From Sphingobacterium spiritivorum (GTDB lineage Bacteria; Bacteroidota; Bacteroidia; Sphingobacteriales; Sphingobacteriaceae), in NCBI RefSeq assembly GCF_016725325.1, contig NZ_CP068083.1:1984001-2048000 (forward strand): 64,000 nucleotides of DNA, written 5' to 3'. A program made the translations under genes and the position numbers. The notes beneath the pieces were generated by a model. It did not search any database. It was not told the DNA's origin and was given only the letters and a program-made list of their open reading frames with translations. Below, in pieces: positions 24,663 to 33,246 of the stretch (its first letter is position 1; each line of letters starts with the position of its first letter).

Positions 24663-26972
24663 ATGAATGTAAAGTTAACAGTCTCTTTTTTATCTCTTGT
24701 TCTTTTGGCGCATATTCCATTCGTTAGTCAGGCACAACAGCAAAACCTTATCCAATATGTCAATCCATTGATTGGAACGGCCAAAATGGGACATACTTTT
24801 CCCGGTGCAACCGTGCCCTTTGGAGCTGTACAGCTCAGTCCGGATACAGATACAATTCCTTATGCAGTAAACGGGAAATACAATGGGGATGTGTATAAAT
24901 ATTGTGCCGGCTATCAATACGATGATCCGACAATTGTCGGTTTCAGTCATACACATTTTAGTGGAACCGGGCATTCTGATCTGGGGGATGTATTAGTTAT
25001 GCCAACACAAGGTAAATTACAGCTCAATCCCGGGACTGCACAACGGCCTCAGGACGGATACCGCTCGCCTTACAGTCATCAGAATGAAATTGCTCAACCA
25101 AATTATTACAGTGTACTGCTGGATAAACATGGCATCCGGGCTGAGATGACCACTACTGAGCGTGTAGGTGTACATCGCTATACTTTTCCTAAATCGGATG
25201 CATCACATCTTGTCCTTGATCTGACAGCAGGTATTTATAATTATGAAGGCAAGAATGTATGGACAGTAGTTAAAGTACATAATGATTCCCTCATTACAGG
25301 ATACCGGCAAACTAATGGATGGGCCCGTACACGAACAGTTTACTTTGCTATAAAAACATCTAAACCATTCAAAAACTATGGTGCACGTTATCTGGACGGG
25401 AAGCCGGTCTATAACGGATTCTGGAGAAAATTTAATCAACAGGATAATTTCCCGGATCTGGCAGCACATAATATTCGTATGCATCTGGATTTTGATACAG
25501 ATGATAATGAACAGGTCATAATGAAAGTCGCTTTAAGCCCGGTAAGTATGAAGAATGCTTTAGCGAATATGGACGAAGAAACTCCGGACTGGGATTTTGA
25601 ACAACTTGTTCAGAAAGGACAGCACCAATGGGAAAAGGAACTCGCAAAAATCGAGGTCGATATGCTCAATAAGGAAGATCTTGTTAATTTCTATACAGCG
25701 ATGTACCATGCCAGCCTGATGCCGACTGTCTACATGGATAGCAATGGTGAATATAAAGGTCTTGATCAGGAAATACATAAAGCAGAAGGCTTCACTAATT
25801 ATACTTCATTCTCTTTATGGGATACATTCAGGGCATTTCATCCTTTAATGAATCTGATCAATCCTTCCCGCAATTCGGATATGGTAGCCTCTATGATGGC
25901 ACACTATGATCAAAGTGTATTAAAGATGTTGCCCATATGGTCGCATTATGCCAATGATAATTGGTGCATGAGCGGATATCATTCCGTATCGGTGATTGTA
26001 GATGCAATAATGAAAGGTGTATACAAAGGTGATGCACAGGCAGCTTTAGCAGCCTGTGTACAGACGGCTAATACCAGAAGATATGAAGGAATCGGAGCTT
26101 ATATTGACCTCGGGTATGTACCGGATGATGTCTCAGGAACTTCCGTATCCAATACATTAGAATATGCTTATGATGACTGGTGTATAGCTCAATTGGCTAA
26201 TAAACTGGGTAATAAAGAGGTTTATGAAACGTTTATGAAACGTGCCGGATCCTGGCGGAACCTGTACGATAAGTCAATAGGCTTTATGCGTCCTAAAGAT
26301 TCCAAAGGAAACTTCAGAAGCAAATTTGATGTTCTGGATACCCATGGACAGGGTTTTATAGAAGGTAATTCATGGAACTACAGTCTGTATGTACCACATC
26401 AGCCAAAGGAAATGATAACTGTAATGGGCGGAACTCAAAAGATAGAAACGTATCTGGATTCCCTGTTTACCATGCACCTTCCTGATCACTATTTTGCACA
26501 GACAGAAGATATTACACGAGAGGGGATCATCGGAAATTATGTACATGGTAATGAACCTTCTCATCATGTTGCCTATCTCTACAATCTTACAAAAAATCCC
26601 TGGAAAACACAGAAACGTGTACGGGAGATTATCCGTCATCAATATCAAAACGGAGAAGCGGGATTAGGTGGTAATGACGATTGCGGTCAGATGAGTGCCT
26701 GGTATATTTTCAGTTCATTGGGCTTCTATCCGGTATCACCCGGTGATAATAATTACTGGATTGGCAGTCCTCTTGTCAAATCCGCTAAGTTAAATCTGGA
26801 AAATGGGAAAACATTAGTTATTAACACACAAAACCAATCGGATAACAATGTATATATCAAAAAGGTATCTTTTAATGGTGTTGTGATTAAAGATTTTGTA
26901 CTGTCCTATGAAAGCATAAAAAATGGGGGTGAACTTCTTTTCGAGATGAGTAACAAACCGGTTAAATGGTAG
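24663..26972 (+). CDS. GH92 alpha-mannosidase, second paralog
   Basis: 769 residues, signal peptide about 1-24. GH92 landmarks: IQYVNPLIGTAKMGHTFPGA, SFSLWDTFRAFHPLMNLI, IEGNSWNYSLYVPH with general acid Glu567, HGNEPSHH (His628), and GGNDDCGQMSAWYIFSSLGFYPV with Asp672/Asp673. The His-Glu pair of the first paralog is missing: the equivalent place reads T-R or Q-T depending on alignment. A linkage other than alpha-1,2 (for example alpha-1,3) is therefore plausible. Last gene of the operon, followed by a terminator. Confidence 0.9.
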   Translation: MNVKLTVSFLSLVLLAHIPFVSQAQQQNLIQYVNPLIGTAKMGHTFPGATVPFGAVQLSPDTDTIPYAVNGKYNGDVYKYCAGYQYDDPTIVGFSHTHFSGTGHSDLGDVLVMPTQGKLQLNPGTAQRPQDGYRSPYSHQNEIAQPNYYSVLLDKHGIRAEMTTTERVGVHRYTFPKSDASHLVLDLTAGIYNYEGKNVWTVVKVHNDSLITGYRQTNGWARTRTVYFAIKTSKPFKNYGARYLDGKPVYNGFWRKFNQQDNFPDLAAHNIRMHLDFDTDDNEQVIMKVALSPVSMKNALANMDEETPDWDFEQLVQKGQHQWEKELAKIEVDMLNKEDLVNFYTAMYHASLMPTVYMDSNGEYKGLDQEIHKAEGFTNYTSFSLWDTFRAFHPLMNLINPSRNSDMVASMMAHYDQSVLKMLPIWSHYANDNWCMSGYHSVSVIVDAIMKGVYKGDAQAALAACVQTANTRRYEGIGAYIDLGYVPDDVSGTSVSNTLEYAYDDWCIAQLANKLGNKEVYETFMKRAGSWRNLYDKSIGFMRPKDSKGNFRSKFDVLDTHGQGFIEGNSWNYSLYVPHQPKEMITVMGGTQKIETYLDSLFTMHLPDHYFAQTEDITREGIIGNYVHGNEPSHHVAYLYNLTKNPWKTQKRVREIIRHQYQNGEAGLGGNDDCGQMSAWYIFSSLGFYPVSPGDNNYWIGSPLVKSAKLNLENGKTLVINTQNQSDNNVYIKKVSFNGVVIKDFVLSYESIKNGGELLFEMSNKPVKW

Positions 26973-27096
26973 ATCTTGCAGTGAAAGGAGGAACACAGGC
27001 AGCTATTTGGTTCTGTAGCTGAAAAATAATCAATTGGTGATTGATAAGGTGATCCGGGATTTATGAAGCTAATTCATTTAGTAGATTCCGGAATAG

Positions 27097-27124
27097 AGCG
27101 CAGGCAACTGCGCTTTATTTTTTA
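27097..27124 (+). terminator. Terminator of the SusCD/GH92 operon
   Basis: 7-bp GC-rich stem AGCGCAG / CTGCGCT closed by a GCAA tetraloop and followed by TTATTTTTT. It touches the 3' end of the convergent usher-like gene. Confidence 0.8.
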
Positions 27125-29932
27125 AAATCGCTTTATCTGTATATTTTTTGCTTTGATCTGTAAGTTAAATGCGGGAGCTATTGTTTTCTGTCCTATTGTC
27201 ACCTTCATCGTATAGGAGTTCTGATCCAGATAGATATTTTCAGGAAAAGTTGCCTCATCCATAAAGAAGATATATTCCCCCTCAGGCAATAAAAGCGAGT
27301 AAGATCCTTTGGTGTCGGTTTGGGACTCAAATACATGCCCATAGTTATCTTTTGCATAAACTTTATAGCCCAACAGGTCGGTATCTACAGCGATACTGCG
27401 TACCGGATCATAAGCAAGCTGAATAGTACCTTCGATTTGTACACTTTGCTGAAGTGGTACCGATAGCTTTGTTTTGCTACTGTTGATCAGAATTTTTTGA
27501 TTATTTGCCTGAAAACCTTCTTTCGGAGGGAATACAACAGCTAATTCTCCATATGGGATATTTTTGAAGGCGACCTGTCCTTGCCTGTCAGTAGTGAGCA
27601 TCAGATCATTAATCAATAAAGTATAGTTAACAGCTTTGCTGTCTCCTGTATCAAAAATGCCATTATTATTATTGTCATAAAAACAGAAGACTTCAAGATC
27701 CCCATTTTTAGTTTGCAGAGTGGAGGACACACCTGACGGAAGGTTCTGTCGCACACCAACCTGGATATTGCCGTATCCATTTGTAAAATTGCTCTTGCTG
27801 TTGAGATAATAGTAGTAATATGAACTGCTTACAATGGTGTTCTTCAATACCCTATATTGCAGAGAGGCATTGCCTATATAATTCTCTCCGGAATAACTAC
27901 TGATATTTAGTATTGCTCCTACTGTAGCAGACATTTTTTTATTCCAAAACTGTTTTTGATAAGAAGGGCTTATCGATACTCTGTAGTTTTGGTCATCAAC
28001 ACCGGATAAATTAGGAAGAGCATCGTAAATATGGAAATTACCTTTTTGAAAATTTCCGTACAGATTGAACGCATCATAGTTGTATGAAAAATTTCCCCTG
28101 TAAATCCATGCATTATTTTCTATATTTTTTAACCGGCTCACACCAGTTTCGAACGATATATAAAAAGTATGTTTATAATTTCTGGAACGTACATAGAAAA
28201 TATTATTTAATGTCCAGCTTTTAATACTTAATGTAGGGTAGCTGTTGTTAATAAAGCTATTCCCGCTTTCAGTTGTATAATTCGGTTGGACAGAGTAAGT
28301 GAGCAGGTCATTGACTGCCATCGTAAAGTCTATATTTGCACGCGAATTTATTGCTTCCATATCGAACAACAAGTTCCGGTTTAGATATTTAGGATTGTAT
28401 TTATTAAAAAGGTATCCTGCGGTAATACTTACATTCCCCAGTTTCCGGTTAATATACTGATTGAGTTGAATGCTTCCTCTTCTGTTTCCGGGATAATAAG
28501 CTGTACTGATATAATTGTCACTGGAATACGTGAATCCTTTTTGTCTTGTGAAGAGGCGTAGTCCCAGAGCTGCAGAAGTTCTGGAATCATCTGACATTCC
28601 CACTAACGGATGCAGCCGGTTGGTTAATCCGACGCCAATATCAGCGTCAAGTCGTATTTTGTCCCTTTGTGCCTGTTTGAAGAAGCCAAAAGTATTACTG
28701 AACAGAAAACTTTCCGTACTATCATAAGGTGAATGATCGTAGAATAAAGTTCCCGAATAGTATTTTTTATCAGGAAGCTGATCGCCTAATACAGTTCGGA
28801 CATAGGCCGAATAACCCTGATCCGTGGTTTTATTGGCCAACAGATCAAATGATTTCTCTGCTACAGCGGCTTCGAAAGAATTGTTTTTAGCAGAATCTGC
28901 AGTATAAAATTTAACACCACGACCATAAAAAAACATATCATAGCTTTCCTGCAGATTGCCGACGACAATACCTTTGTTATCTTTTTCTAAGTTGATCCAG
29001 GTATTTGTAATCTGTGGTCTTTCGGTTATTTTTCCATATGTTGTAGCGTACAGGTTATATCGGAGATACTTCGCTTTTGAAAGTTCATATTCACCCACAG
29101 AACGGAGATAATACATACTGTTAAGCTCACCTATATTGTTAGCTATCCATTCTATATTATTCCGAGAGTAGGTATTTATATCCGGATCCTGACGAAACAT
29201 CTTGTCATAATTTCGCACAGAAGATACATTGTTAAATACAAGGGAAAGGTTGCCAAAGATATCATTGGAAGGATATAGCCCGTTAATATTGAGATTGTAC
29301 CGTGGTAATTGCATCATGTACTTTTCAACGGTAAAGCTGTAGGTAATCAATGTATCTTTCCCTGAAGGCAAATCCATGGAAATGGTTTGAAATGAACGGC
29401 TGCCTATTCTGTCCGGAGATGAAAATACTAAGTTGATCTTTTCGTCTGATGTTCCTTCATTCCGTAGGAGCGCTTTGACGTAAATAAGATCTCCCACGCG
29501 TTGTAACAACTGGACATCCGTCATATTGTGCAGCGTGACAGCACGTTTTTCTGCAACATCTAATTTTATTCGAACCGGATCCGAAACTATATTTCCCTGT
29601 TGATACGCTGTAATCTGTATTGTTTTGCCATTTAGCTTTGCTAAGCCAGAACATTTGAATTTAAAGGATAGATATTTTTTTTTGCCTGCGGCAATTTCAA
29701 CGGTATTCTGACTCAATAAAGAAAGATTGACGGGAGCATCGACTTTTAAGGAACCTTTGAAAATGGATGAGCCTGTATTTATAACTTCTACAGAAAGCTG
29801 GACCACACCTTCTTCTACATGCAGCGATGAAGCAGTATTAATCTGAATATCGTAGTGAGGCTGAGCTTTTGCTTCTGAATGAAACATACAGCCCAGTAAT
29901 ACAATCGATATGAGAAATAGAAAATGCTTCAT
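27122..29932 (-). CDS. Usher-like outer-membrane protein of a fimbria locus
   Basis: 936 residues. Signal peptide about 1-24; residues about 25-235 form one or two Ig-like beta domains; about 240-740 show alternating strands rich in Tyr/Asn with short turns, as in a large outer-membrane barrel; 744-936 hold two C-terminal carboxypeptidase-regulatory/usher-CTD-like domains, the first opening with DNNNNGIFDTGD, the second with T-D-x-x-G-S-Y-S-L-L-L-P-E-G-E-Y. By position next to a PapD-like chaperone and pilin-like subunits I infer an usher. It lies 14 bases after the tip-like gene. The N-terminal part does not obviously match the classical PapC N domain, so the call is contextual. Confidence 0.6.
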   Translation of the reverse strand: MKHFLFLISIVLLGCMFHSEAKAQPHYDIQINTASSLHVEEGVVQLSVEVINTGSSIFKGSLKVDAPVNLSLLSQNTVEIAAGKKKYLSFKFKCSGLAKLNGKTIQITAYQQGNIVSDPVRIKLDVAEKRAVTLHNMTDVQLLQRVGDLIYVKALLRNEGTSDEKINLVFSSPDRIGSRSFQTISMDLPSGKDTLITYSFTVEKYMMQLPRYNLNINGLYPSNDIFGNLSLVFNNVSSVRNYDKMFRQDPDINTYSRNNIEWIANNIGELNSMYYLRSVGEYELSKAKYLRYNLYATTYGKITERPQITNTWINLEKDNKGIVVGNLQESYDMFFYGRGVKFYTADSAKNNSFEAAVAEKSFDLLANKTTDQGYSAYVRTVLGDQLPDKKYYSGTLFYDHSPYDSTESFLFSNTFGFFKQAQRDKIRLDADIGVGLTNRLHPLVGMSDDSRTSAALGLRLFTRQKGFTYSSDNYISTAYYPGNRRGSIQLNQYINRKLGNVSITAGYLFNKYNPKYLNRNLLFDMEAINSRANIDFTMAVNDLLTYSVQPNYTTESGNSFINNSYPTLSIKSWTLNNIFYVRSRNYKHTFYISFETGVSRLKNIENNAWIYRGNFSYNYDAFNLYGNFQKGNFHIYDALPNLSGVDDQNYRVSISPSYQKQFWNKKMSATVGAILNISSYSGENYIGNASLQYRVLKNTIVSSSYYYYYLNSKSNFTNGYGNIQVGVRQNLPSGVSSTLQTKNGDLEVFCFYDNNNNGIFDTGDSKAVNYTLLINDLMLTTDRQGQVAFKNIPYGELAVVFPPKEGFQANNQKILINSSKTKLSVPLQQSVQIEGTIQLAYDPVRSIAVDTDLLGYKVYAKDNYGHVFESQTDTKGSYSLLLPEGEYIFFMDEATFPENIYLDQNSYTMKVTIGQKTIAPAFNLQIKAKNIQIKRF

Positions 29933-29946
29933 GGCAGATCAACTGA

Positions 29947-31026
29947 CTATCTTGGAGTCAGAACATATATTATAGAAGTTTGGTAGGCTCCGGACTTAAT
30001 GGTAGAAAGTTTTTGCTGATCAAAAGATGCATTGTACTGAATATTAAAATACTGTGGTTTTTTCTTGCTTTTATTTGCTGTCCCTATAAGATAAGTTTGT
30101 GCAGAAGTACTTATGGGGAGTATAGGGTTGCTGTATGTTTTGGAGGCATCGGTAGAGGGCTGCAATTGTATATTCAAAACTGAAAGATCCAGTGTATTGT
30201 TGGCTGCATTTTTAAATTCAGGATCTAAAGCCTTGATATTGACTTCAAAGTCCGTGATGGAATTGATGCGGAGGCCATCCGGGTATTGTGCTGTTACTCC
30301 TCTCTTATAATCCGCATAGGAGATAAATTCCAGCACTCCGTTTTTAGCATTCTCCATAATGGAAATACTGTAATCCGGTTCTGTAGATCCTCCCGTAAGG
30401 GTATTATTGATCTGAATCCTGTAATAGACATCTCTGCTTAATATTGCTTCTCCTTTTTCATTATAAACAGTGTACTGGACAGGAAGTCCGTAAACAATAA
30501 TATTATAGGGATCTTTATTTTTCAAGAGATCCAGATAATCTCCGCCTGCAATCTGAAGGGTGTAATTAAGCCGAAATTGCATATATCCGGGATATTGGCT
30601 TTGAAAAAAGATCGGCGCTTTGGAATTGCGAATCATAAAAACCTCATTGCTTTGCTGTAAAGGAATAAGGGCAGTATTAGCTCCGATGCTGGATAGATTT
30701 ACAGACTGTGCATCGTCATGTGTAAACCTGAATCCGATCTTATCTGCCGGAAAAGGTTGGCCGGATACATTATTCCCACTTTCCGGAACAATAGGAGCTT
30801 TCACGCGGGCAGTTACAGACCAGTTTGGGATATTGATGCTTGTGCCGTTATACGAAAAATGAAAAGTATGACTTCCTACTCCGCTGTCATATCCGTTATA
30901 AGAAGTTACATTGTGATATTGTATACTGTAAACATCAAAGCGAAGCTGTGCCTTACTTTGGAATGGGATGTTACCAAAGAAAACAAGCATGATAAGAGCG
31001 AACCGAAAATTAATTTGATTTTTCAT
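29947..31026 (-). CDS. Two-domain tip-adhesin-like fimbrial protein
   Basis: About 359 residues from the ATG at 31026 (a TTG at 31038 is less likely). Signal peptide about 1-27. The N-terminal ~180 residues are a unique beta-rich domain. The C-terminal part repeats the subunit module of the two downstream-numbered pilin genes: LEFISYADYKRGVTAQ at 232-247 against LEYKTVEDYKNGVSKT, and nearly the same distance to the C-terminus (about 127 versus 125-126 residues), ending in a Y-x-x-x-I-I-Y-V-L strand. That is the build of chaperone-usher tip adhesins. Overlaps the chaperone gene by 17 bases. Confidence 0.65.
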   Translation of the reverse strand: MKNQINFRFALIMLVFFGNIPFQSKAQLRFDVYSIQYHNVTSYNGYDSGVGSHTFHFSYNGTSINIPNWSVTARVKAPIVPESGNNVSGQPFPADKIGFRFTHDDAQSVNLSSIGANTALIPLQQSNEVFMIRNSKAPIFFQSQYPGYMQFRLNYTLQIAGGDYLDLLKNKDPYNIIVYGLPVQYTVYNEKGEAILSRDVYYRIQINNTLTGGSTEPDYSISIMENAKNGVLEFISYADYKRGVTAQYPDGLRINSITDFEVNIKALDPEFKNAANNTLDLSVLNIQLQPSTDASKTYSNPILPISTSAQTYLIGTANKSKKKPQYFNIQYNASFDQQKLSTIKSGAYQTSIIYVLTPR

Positions 31027-31819
31027 AATTGAATTCAAGTTCTCCGATTTTTACAGCATCTTTCTCTCCATAGCTAATAAGCACTGAAGCAAGATAGGTT
31101 CCGTTTTCGAGTTCTTTAGGCAAAGGGATAGGGAAGATGCGCTTATCCCGTGGCATGGTAAAGAAATTTGACGAAGGTAACTCCGTTTTTTTTCCATTTT
31201 CCTGATTAAGTAATTCCACTGCGATTTGTCCGTCTGCCCAAATATTTCCTGTATTGCTGAAGTTAAGTTCAAGCGTCTGTAATTCTCCTTTGTTGTATTT
31301 AAGTCCTTCAATCTCGATATCCGCATTGTTTTTACCTGGCAAAGCTTGATAAAGTTTAATTCCGGAACGAAGGGCTATACGAATATTTGCTCCTTCTTTG
31401 TTAACACCGGTTTTAGGGTTCATCTGTGTTACAAACATCATGGCAGTACGTACAGGTACTGTATCTAACGCTATATAATCCTTCGGTACGGAGATATTGA
31501 CATTGATCATTTTAGTCTCTTCAGGTTTCAGTGAAAAGTAGATCTCCGGTGTAGAAAGCCATGCAGCGCATGATGTCGCTAATGTTCCCTTAGGAAAAGT
31601 CTGATTGTCTCCATATGTACTATACTGCCAGTCTTCAAAAGAAACGGCCAGTTCCATTGTATAATCTTTACTCGGATTGCTGATAGAAATACGCTGTGTT
31701 TGCTGTTGGCCGGGACCGGCTACAAAATAAGTTCGCGGAGGGCCTACCGTAATACCTGTCTGAGCAAATACAGATGACGCAGATACCAATAGCAGTATAC
31801 TAATGAGCAGATTTTTCAT
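31010..31819 (-). CDS. PapD-like periplasmic fimbrial chaperone
   Basis: 269 residues, signal peptide about 1-20. Ig-like domain 1 begins ITVGPPRTYF (Arg29, the place of the conserved PapD Arg8), then RISISNPS, PEIYFSLKPEETKMINV, and the G1-strand motif RSGIKLYQALPG with Lys155 in the place of PapD Lys112 (family pattern R-I-K-L-F-Y-R-P). Domain 2 follows from about 165. Known role of the family: donor-strand complementation of pilin subunits in the periplasm and delivery to the usher. It is first of a three-gene overlapping set with tip and usher. Confidence 0.78.
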   Translation of the reverse strand: MKNLLISILLLVSASSVFAQTGITVGPPRTYFVAGPGQQQTQRISISNPSKDYTMELAVSFEDWQYSTYGDNQTFPKGTLATSCAAWLSTPEIYFSLKPEETKMINVNISVPKDYIALDTVPVRTAMMFVTQMNPKTGVNKEGANIRIALRSGIKLYQALPGKNNADIEIEGLKYNKGELQTLELNFSNTGNIWADGQIAVELLNQENGKKTELPSSNFFTMPRDKRIFPIPLPKELENGTYLASVLISYGEKDAVKIGELEFNYEKSN

Positions 31820-31846
31820 AGTGGTAGGATGTTATAGAATGCCCTA

Positions 31847-31890
31847 AAATACAAAAAACTACACCAAATAAGATGTAGTTTTTTGTATTT
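31847..31890 (-). terminator. Strong hairpin between subunit and chaperone genes
   Basis: Perfect 17-bp inverted repeat (31847-31863 with 31874-31890) and a 10-base loop; the arm contains six Ts in the transcribed minus strand. It lies 16 bases past the stop of the subunit gene and 28 bases before the chaperone ATG. Probably a terminator with read-through, giving more subunit than chaperone/usher. Confidence 0.75.
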
Positions 31891-31905
31891 ATAAATGTTC
31901 TGAGA

Positions 31906-32433
31906 TTACTCTGCTGTGATTTCATACACAACATTTACGGTGTATGTAGTTTTTTGTTTGTTTAAAACTTTGTCAACATAAGCATTGTTTCCTGCAGCTG
32001 CGTATGTTACATTCAATGACTCTCCTGAGGTCGCTGTTGACTGGTAAGCATCTTTACCTGCAACAAGATCACGGATATTGTTTGTATATGTTGTTCCTTT
32101 TCCTTCAATCTTAACCGTTACAGTGCTACCGTCAATGTTTTTTTCAGCTGCAGTAGTCGCTACTGGATTGTTAACGGATGATTTAGCTTTTATCTTATAA
32201 CCTCCACCGATGGAAGTAACGTATAGTTGATTGTTAACTGTTTTGGATACTCCGTTTTTGTAATCTTCAACCGTTTTGTACTCTAAATTTACAACGTCGT
32301 TTGAAGCACCTTCTCCAAGAGAAATAGATTGTATTGGGTTAAGGATAACATTAACTTTTACTGCTGCTGTTTGTGCTTTTGCTGCTGTTACCATAGCTCC
32401 TGTAACTACAAGTGCCAATAAGAATTTTTTCAT
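31906..32433 (-). CDS. Pilin-like secreted subunit (probable major subunit)
   Basis: 175 residues; signal peptide 1-20 (AKA/QT). Mature N-terminus alternates hydrophobic residues (V-K-V-N-V-I-L), as expected of a donor strand, followed by LEYKTVEDYKNGVSKT at 50-65 and a C-terminal T-T-Y-T-V-N-V-V-Y-E-I strand. The Ala/Thr/Val/Gly-rich, Cys-free composition resembles fimbrial subunits of the spore-coat-U/CsuA-B size class (about 150-180). It has its own good promoter and a hairpin after it. Paralogous to the next gene upstream; shares the module with the tip protein. Confidence 0.65.
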   Translation of the reverse strand: MKKFLLALVVTGAMVTAAKAQTAAVKVNVILNPIQSISLGEGASNDVVNLEYKTVEDYKNGVSKTVNNQLYVTSIGGGYKIKAKSSVNNPVATTAAEKNIDGSTVTVKIEGKGTTYTNNIRDLVAGKDAYQSTATSGESLNVTYAAAGNNAYVDKVLNKQKTTYTVNVVYEITAE

Positions 32434-32498
32434 TTTCGTTTGTTGTTTAAAATTTGCTATGTCTCTGAAAATAAACTATTTGTATTTCTTTGACATGA

Positions 32499-32527
32499 CA
32501 AAATTACTATGGAATAATGGATCCAAA
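32499..32527 (-). promoter_or_regulatory. Promoter of the major subunit gene
   Basis: On the minus strand: TTTG (32527-32524), 17 bases, TAATTTTG (32506-32499), a full match to the Bacteroidota consensus at ideal spacing. The leader before the ATG at 32433 would be about 60 bases. Confidence 0.7.
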
Positions 32528-32576
32528 AAGATGAAAAAGGAACAAAGAAATATGAAAAACTGTTGTAACACCTATA

Positions 32577-32598
32577 TTTGTAGACGGGTCTCTACAAA
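32577..32598 (-). terminator. Hairpin after the second subunit gene
   Basis: 8-bp stem TTTGTAGA / TCTACAAA with 6-base loop, 8 bases past the stop of the subunit gene at 32606. No clear T-run follows, so termination strength is uncertain. Confidence 0.45.
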
Positions 32599-32605
32599 AG
32601 AATAT

Positions 32606-33136
32606 TTACTTACTTTCGATGCTGTAGAGAATGGTGTTGGAGTAGGTGGTTTTCTCGTTATTTTTGATGAAATCTATAGCAGATTGTTGTCCTGTACTTT
32701 TGTAGATTACATCGTAATATGTACCTGTACTTGGGTGGTCACTACTGATTAAAGAAGCATCTTTAGTACTGAGTTGCTGCAGCTCGGTATGAACAGGAAA
32801 TGTAGAATTAGTAGGTTGTGCAAAAAGCGCAAGAGAAGGAGAGGATGCAGATGCAGAATTACCTGCCTGTTGCTCATTTTCCATGACCTGTACTTTTATA
32901 ATATAAGGAGTAGTACTCAGTACTGTCAGGTGATTGTTTTGTGTTTTGGAAACACCCTCCTGATAATCTTTTACTGTTTTATATTCAAGGTTAGTAGTAG
33001 ATTGTTCAGGATTGACGGATAGGTGCTGTACTTCATGAAGGATAATATTTAATTGCACAGGTCTGGGGGCTTGTGCAAACACAGTTTCTGTATTTGCTAA
33101 ACTTATAATTATGAACAGAAGTACTAACCATTTCAT
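32606..33136 (-). CDS. Pilin-like secreted subunit, paralog 2
   Basis: 176 residues; signal peptide about 1-22 (VFAQ). After V-Q-L-N-I-I-L it carries LEYKTVKDYQEGVSKT at 50-65, the same residue numbers as in the other subunit, and ends K-T-T-Y-S-N-T-I-L-Y-S-I. Ser/Gln-rich middle (SASASS region) is divergent. The ribosome site GAGGAGG lies just upstream of the ATG and is unusually strong for this group. Likely a minor or adaptor subunit. Sits between the AraC regulator and the other subunit. Confidence 0.6.
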   Translation of the reverse strand: MKWLVLLFIIISLANTETVFAQAPRPVQLNIILHEVQHLSVNPEQSTTNLEYKTVKDYQEGVSKTQNNHLTVLSTTPYIIKVQVMENEQQAGNSASASSPSLALFAQPTNSTFPVHTELQQLSTKDASLISSDHPSTGTYYDVIYKSTGQQSAIDFIKNNEKTTYSNTILYSIESK

Positions 33137-33215
33137 AGGGCCTCCTCAATAGGTGATATTGTAAATTTAACAAATCGAATTTTAATATCCGATTAATTTC
33201 TTGTGAAATTATATG

Positions 33216-33235
33216 TTAATGAGTACGATCATTAA
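33216..33235. promoter_or_regulatory. Palindrome upstream of the subunit gene
   Basis: Inverted repeat TTAATGA-N6-TCATTAA, 12 bases after the araC stop and about 80 bases upstream of the subunit ATG at 33136. It could be an operator for the fimbria-like genes or a short terminator for the regulator. No T-run supports the second reading strongly. Confidence 0.35.
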
Positions 33236-33246
33236 TTTAAGTAATC

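Noticed and set aside
27122..33136. Type V (FimA/Mfa1) pilus as the identity of the fimbria-like locus
   Set aside because: Subunits carry ordinary signal peptides without a lipobox, and a PapD-like chaperone plus a large outer-membrane protein are present; type V pili lack both.
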